DNA from: Epsilonproteobacteria bacterium UBA4036
GTDB lineage: Bacteria > Campylobacterota > Campylobacteria > Campylobacterales > Arcobacteraceae
Assembly (NCBI GenBank): GCA_002382325.1
Contig: DGAG01000007.1
Span: 1 to 64,000, forward strand
Direction of reading: 5' to 3'
Length of the DNA stretch: 64,000 nt
Positions 61,750-64,000 of this stretch are shown piece after piece. Positions within the stretch are counted from its first letter, which is position 1. Each line of letters begins with the position of its first letter. Under the pieces are notes generated by a model that did no database searches, was not told the origin of the DNA, and saw only the letters and a program-made list of their open reading frames with translations. The position numbers and the translations under genes were made by a program.

Positions 61750-62406
61750 TTGAAAATACTATTGCTTGAAGATGATACTTTATTTGCTCAAAGTATTGAA
61801 GACTTTTTAGAAGATGAGGGTTTTGATGTTGAGATTGCGTATGATGGTGAAGAGGCTTTAAGTAAAAATTTTGAGAGTAATTATGATTTGTATTTACTTG
61901 ATATTAATGTACCCAAACTCAATGGCTTAGAGTTTTTAAAAGAACTGCGTGCGATTAATGATGAAACCCCTGCTATTTTTTTAACGTCCTATAAAGATAA
62001 AGAGACTTTAAAACAAGGATTTTTAACAGGAGCTGATGATTATTTAACCAAGCCTGTGGATTTGGATGAGTTGATATTGCGTATTAAATCCTTACTCAAA
62101 CGAAGCAATAAATCACTTGATGTAATCACACTTGAAAATGGTTTGAGCTTTAATCCTTTGACCAAGCGAATTTATGAAAATGGGGTGGATTTGAATGTTC
62201 CCATTAAAGTGGTTCATCTGTTTGAATTGTGTTTGCAAAATCGAGAGGGAATTATTACCAAAGAGATGATTGTTTCAAAACTTTGGAGCTGTTCACAAGA
62301 GTACAGTGAGGGGTCTATTCGTGTGTATATTAATAACCTTAAAAAGATTGTAGGAAAAGAGTGTTTGAGTAATGTCAAAGGCATAGGGTATAAAGTTGAG
62401 TTCTAA
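61750..62406 (+). CDS. OmpR-type response regulator
   Basis: The product has about 218 residues from the TTG at 61750, 6 bases after AAGGATGG. The receiver domain has LLEDD acidic pocket, phospho-Asp in YLLDINVP, the Thr/Ser in FLTSYKD and Lys in LTKPVD. A winged-helix trans_reg_C domain follows from about 130 (VSKLWSCSQEYSEGSIRVYINNLKK). It overlaps the downstream kinase by 11 bases, forming a two-component pair. The target genes are unknown, but exbBD lies next. Confidence 0.92.
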   Translation: MKILLLEDDTLFAQSIEDFLEDEGFDVEIAYDGEEALSKNFESNYDLYLLDINVPKLNGLEFLKELRAINDETPAIFLTSYKDKETLKQGFLTGADDYLTKPVDLDELILRIKSLLKRSNKSLDVITLENGLSFNPLTKRIYENGVDLNVPIKVVHLFELCLQNREGIITKEMIVSKLWSCSQEYSEGSIRVYINNLKKIVGKECLSNVKGIGYKVEF

Positions 62407-63247
62407 AAAAAGAAATTTTTTAATTTCTAATGCCATTGTTATTGCTTTTATTACAATTTTTACGCTTATTTTAAACCATTATTTGGTAAATTTCTTTGGT
62501 TTTACACAAGATAATTTTGTCGTTATCACGCTTTTTTTAATTCTTTTTGCTGTTATATTAAATGGGTTTTTAATTCAACCGTTATTGGAGCCTTTGTTTA
62601 AAGGGGAGTCCAATTTAGAGAAAAAAGTCAAAGAGACTTTACATGAACTTAATATTCCTGCTTCTACCATACAAATCAATGCCCAAATGCTTGAAAAAAG
62701 TCTTCACGATGAAAAAAATCTCAAACGAGTACAACGTATTAAAGAAGCAACGTTAGCTCTTTTGAATCTCTATAATCAAATGGAGTATGAAATCAAAAAA
62801 GAGATTGACAAAATCGATTACAGTGATGTATCTTTAAATGAGATTATACAAGAGTCTCTTCATAAATTTGAAGACATTAAAAAAAATATCACGGTAGAGT
62901 TAAATATCCCTTATGTAACGCTTCATACGGATAAAAATGGATTTCAAAAAGTCATCGACAACTTGCTTTCTAATGCCATCAAATACAATCAAAACAATGG
63001 CGTTATACAATTAGAATTTAAGAACAATATATTAAGTATTTTTAACAGTGGCAAAGCCATAGAAACCCAAAATTTGTTTTTGATATTTGAACAATACTAC
63101 CAAGAAGACAGTAAGAAAAAGGGCTTTGGTTTAGGACTTACGATAGTGAAAGAGTTTTGTGATAAGCACACCATTGAGATCAAAATCGATTCCAATCAAA
63201 AAGGCACCACCTTTTTCTTGAACTTAAGTAATATACTTAACGTATAA
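62396..63247 (+). CDS. Sensor histidine kinase
   Basis: The 283-residue kinase has two membrane helices (about 8-28 and 40-60) with almost no periplasmic loop, so it may sense membrane or intracellular cues. The phosphoacceptor is the His in TLHELNIPAST, and N and G boxes are NLLSNAIKYNQN and KKGFGLGLTIVKEF. The start is TTG at 62396, overlapping the response regulator. There is no HAMP or PAS domain. Confidence 0.9.
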   Translation: MSSKKRNFLISNAIVIAFITIFTLILNHYLVNFFGFTQDNFVVITLFLILFAVILNGFLIQPLLEPLFKGESNLEKKVKETLHELNIPASTIQINAQMLEKSLHDEKNLKRVQRIKEATLALLNLYNQMEYEIKKEIDKIDYSDVSLNEIIQESLHKFEDIKKNITVELNIPYVTLHTDKNGFQKVIDNLLSNAIKYNQNNGVIQLEFKNNILSIFNSGKAIETQNLFLIFEQYYQEDSKKKGFGLGLTIVKEFCDKHTIEIKIDSNQKGTTFFLNLSNILNV

Positions 63248-63289
63248 TTAACACAAATTGGATAGTTTACATTTTTTTAAAGGATAGGT

Positions 63290-63718
63290 ATGGACATTGA
63301 ATTATTAAAAAATTTGGTTGATTATGGGGTGATTGCTTTATTGGTTTTGATGAGTTTTATTTCAGTGTGGTTTTTTATTGAACGATTGTTTTTTTATAAA
63401 AGCATTGAAGTAGAGAGTTATAAAAGCAAACGAAGTTTGGAAATTGGTTTAACCAAACATCTTTCGGTTATTGGAACCATTGCTTCCAATGCTCCGTATA
63501 TTGGACTTTTAGGAACCGTTTTAGCCATTATGTTGACCTTTATTACCATGAGTGCAGGGGATATTGAAGCCACTAAGATTATGAGTTCTCTTGCATTGGC
63601 ACTTAAAGCAACGGCGGTTGGTTTGGTTGTGGCAATTATTTCACAAATTTTTTATAACATATTGGCACGTTATGCTGAGGTTATAGAGAGTCGTTACGAT
63701 GAAATTACAGAAATTTAA
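63290..63718 (+). CDS. exbB: ExbB/TolQ-type proton channel subunit
   Basis: This 142-residue protein has three membrane helices. The conserved part GTIASNAPYIGLLGTVLAIMLTFITM and ALALKATAVGLVVAIISQIFYN matches the TolQ/ExbB core. Short ExbB forms like this energise TonB-dependent receptors in Campylobacterota. It is followed by exbD with a 20-base overlap. AAAGGAT precedes the ATG. Confidence 0.93.
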   Translation: MDIELLKNLVDYGVIALLVLMSFISVWFFIERLFFYKSIEVESYKSKRSLEIGLTKHLSVIGTIASNAPYIGLLGTVLAIMLTFITMSAGDIEATKIMSSLALALKATAVGLVVAIISQIFYNILARYAEVIESRYDEITEI

Positions 63719-64000
63719 CAGCATCAATGTTATTCCTTTCATTGATGTGTTGTTGGTTCTTTTAGCCATTGTGTTACTGACTTCAACGTTTATTGCCAAG
63801 GGTGATATTCCTGTTTCTCTTGCCAGTGCTCAAAGTGCCCAAACTTTAAAGCAGACACAAGAAACCACGATAGTAATTAAAGAAGATAATACGATGTATC
63901 TCAATGCCATGCACATCTCTTTGGAGGCTTTAGAAGTGAAGATTAAAGCCTTGGATAGGGTTTCACATATTTATATTAAGTGCGACAAAAAAGCTGAGTT
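63699..64000 (+). CDS. exbD: ExbD/TolR-type protein, cut by right edge
   Basis: The ATG at 63699 opens a frame that runs off the window (about 100 codons seen). It starts with a short cytoplasmic tail, then INVIPFIDVLLVLLAIVLLTSTF with the membrane Asp that carries protons in ExbD/TolR. A periplasmic region follows. Its start overlaps exbB by 20 bases. A tonB gene is expected beyond the edge. Confidence 0.9.
   Translation, partial: MKLQKFNSINVIPFIDVLLVLLAIVLLTSTFIAKGDIPVSLASAQSAQTLKQTQETTIVIKEDNTMYLNAMHISLEALEVKIKALDRVSHIYIKCDKKAE

Overview
The window looks like the chromosome of a free-living Arcobacter-group member of the Campylobacterota (Epsilonproteobacteria). The DNA is AT-rich and tightly packed, with many TTG and GTG starts. 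Gene blocks match the known Helicobacter/Campylobacter order: mobB-fbp-metG, bamA-mqnC-M16-gltX-yggT-slt, lysC-hobA-holB-folP, and nadE followed by lpxK. The DnaA-partner gene hobA, futalosine-route menaquinone synthesis (mqnC) and HWRQP-type histidine kinases support this. I saw no insertion sequence, phage or CRISPR array. The only RNA gene I can support is one tRNA-Leu(CAA).

Layout. 1-2.3 kb holds a sodium-pump oxaloacetate decarboxylase operon (oadG-oadA-oadB, cut by the left edge). 2.4-3.4 kb holds a 31-codon ORF divergent from an S24/CI-type repressor whose leader contains alternative hairpins. 3.4-8 kb is mobB-fbp-small protein-metG-MurF-like. 8.6-16.4 kb is one long minus-strand operon from bamA to slt. 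It includes a glutamyl-tRNA synthetase paralogue that has lost both ATP-binding signatures and an M16 protein without its zinc motif. 16.5-20.3 kb carries tyrA and a LuxP/LuxQ-like autoinducer-2 receptor and kinase. 20.3-24.4 kb is rppH-lysC-hobA-holB-folP. 24.4-31.6 kb has hemW, a PagL-like deacylase, tRNA-Leu, hup, and rsmH-ftsL-like-RND pump. 31.6-36.5 kb has a sirtuin, an NlpC/P60 lipoprotein, a polytopic membrane protein, a diguanylate cyclase and two small cytochromes c.

36.6-41.2 kb is an accessory operon: adenosylcobalamin glutamate mutase (S, E and the MutL-type chaperone) followed by a stand-alone acyl- or amino-acid-adenylating enzyme. No methylaspartase is present, which argues against glutamate fermentation and suggests synthesis of an activated 3-methylaspartate-type product. 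41.3-52.4 kb carries rraA, a short comEC, an exonuclease, queA, tatCB, a J-domain protein, nadE, an aminotransferase, lpxK, a ygiBC-like pair and a Pmp3-like peptide. 52.5-53.0 kb is noncoding and holds two divergent copies, in inverted orientation, of a roughly 210-nt element. Their stems differ in sequence but keep base pairing. One copy faces the Pmp3-like gene and the other faces an apparently foreign dgt. 54.4-64 kb has aroE, a methyltransferase, pgeF, maeB, purU, trmL, a Na/phosphate transporter, a two-component pair and the start of a TonB energiser (exbBD).

Most genes are housekeeping. The observations I would follow first are the covarying inverted repeat pair, the motif-less GltX, the glutamate mutase plus ligase operon, the LuxPQ pair and the switch-like leader of the S24 repressor. 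All family assignments come from reading motifs and from memory of the families; no database search was run.
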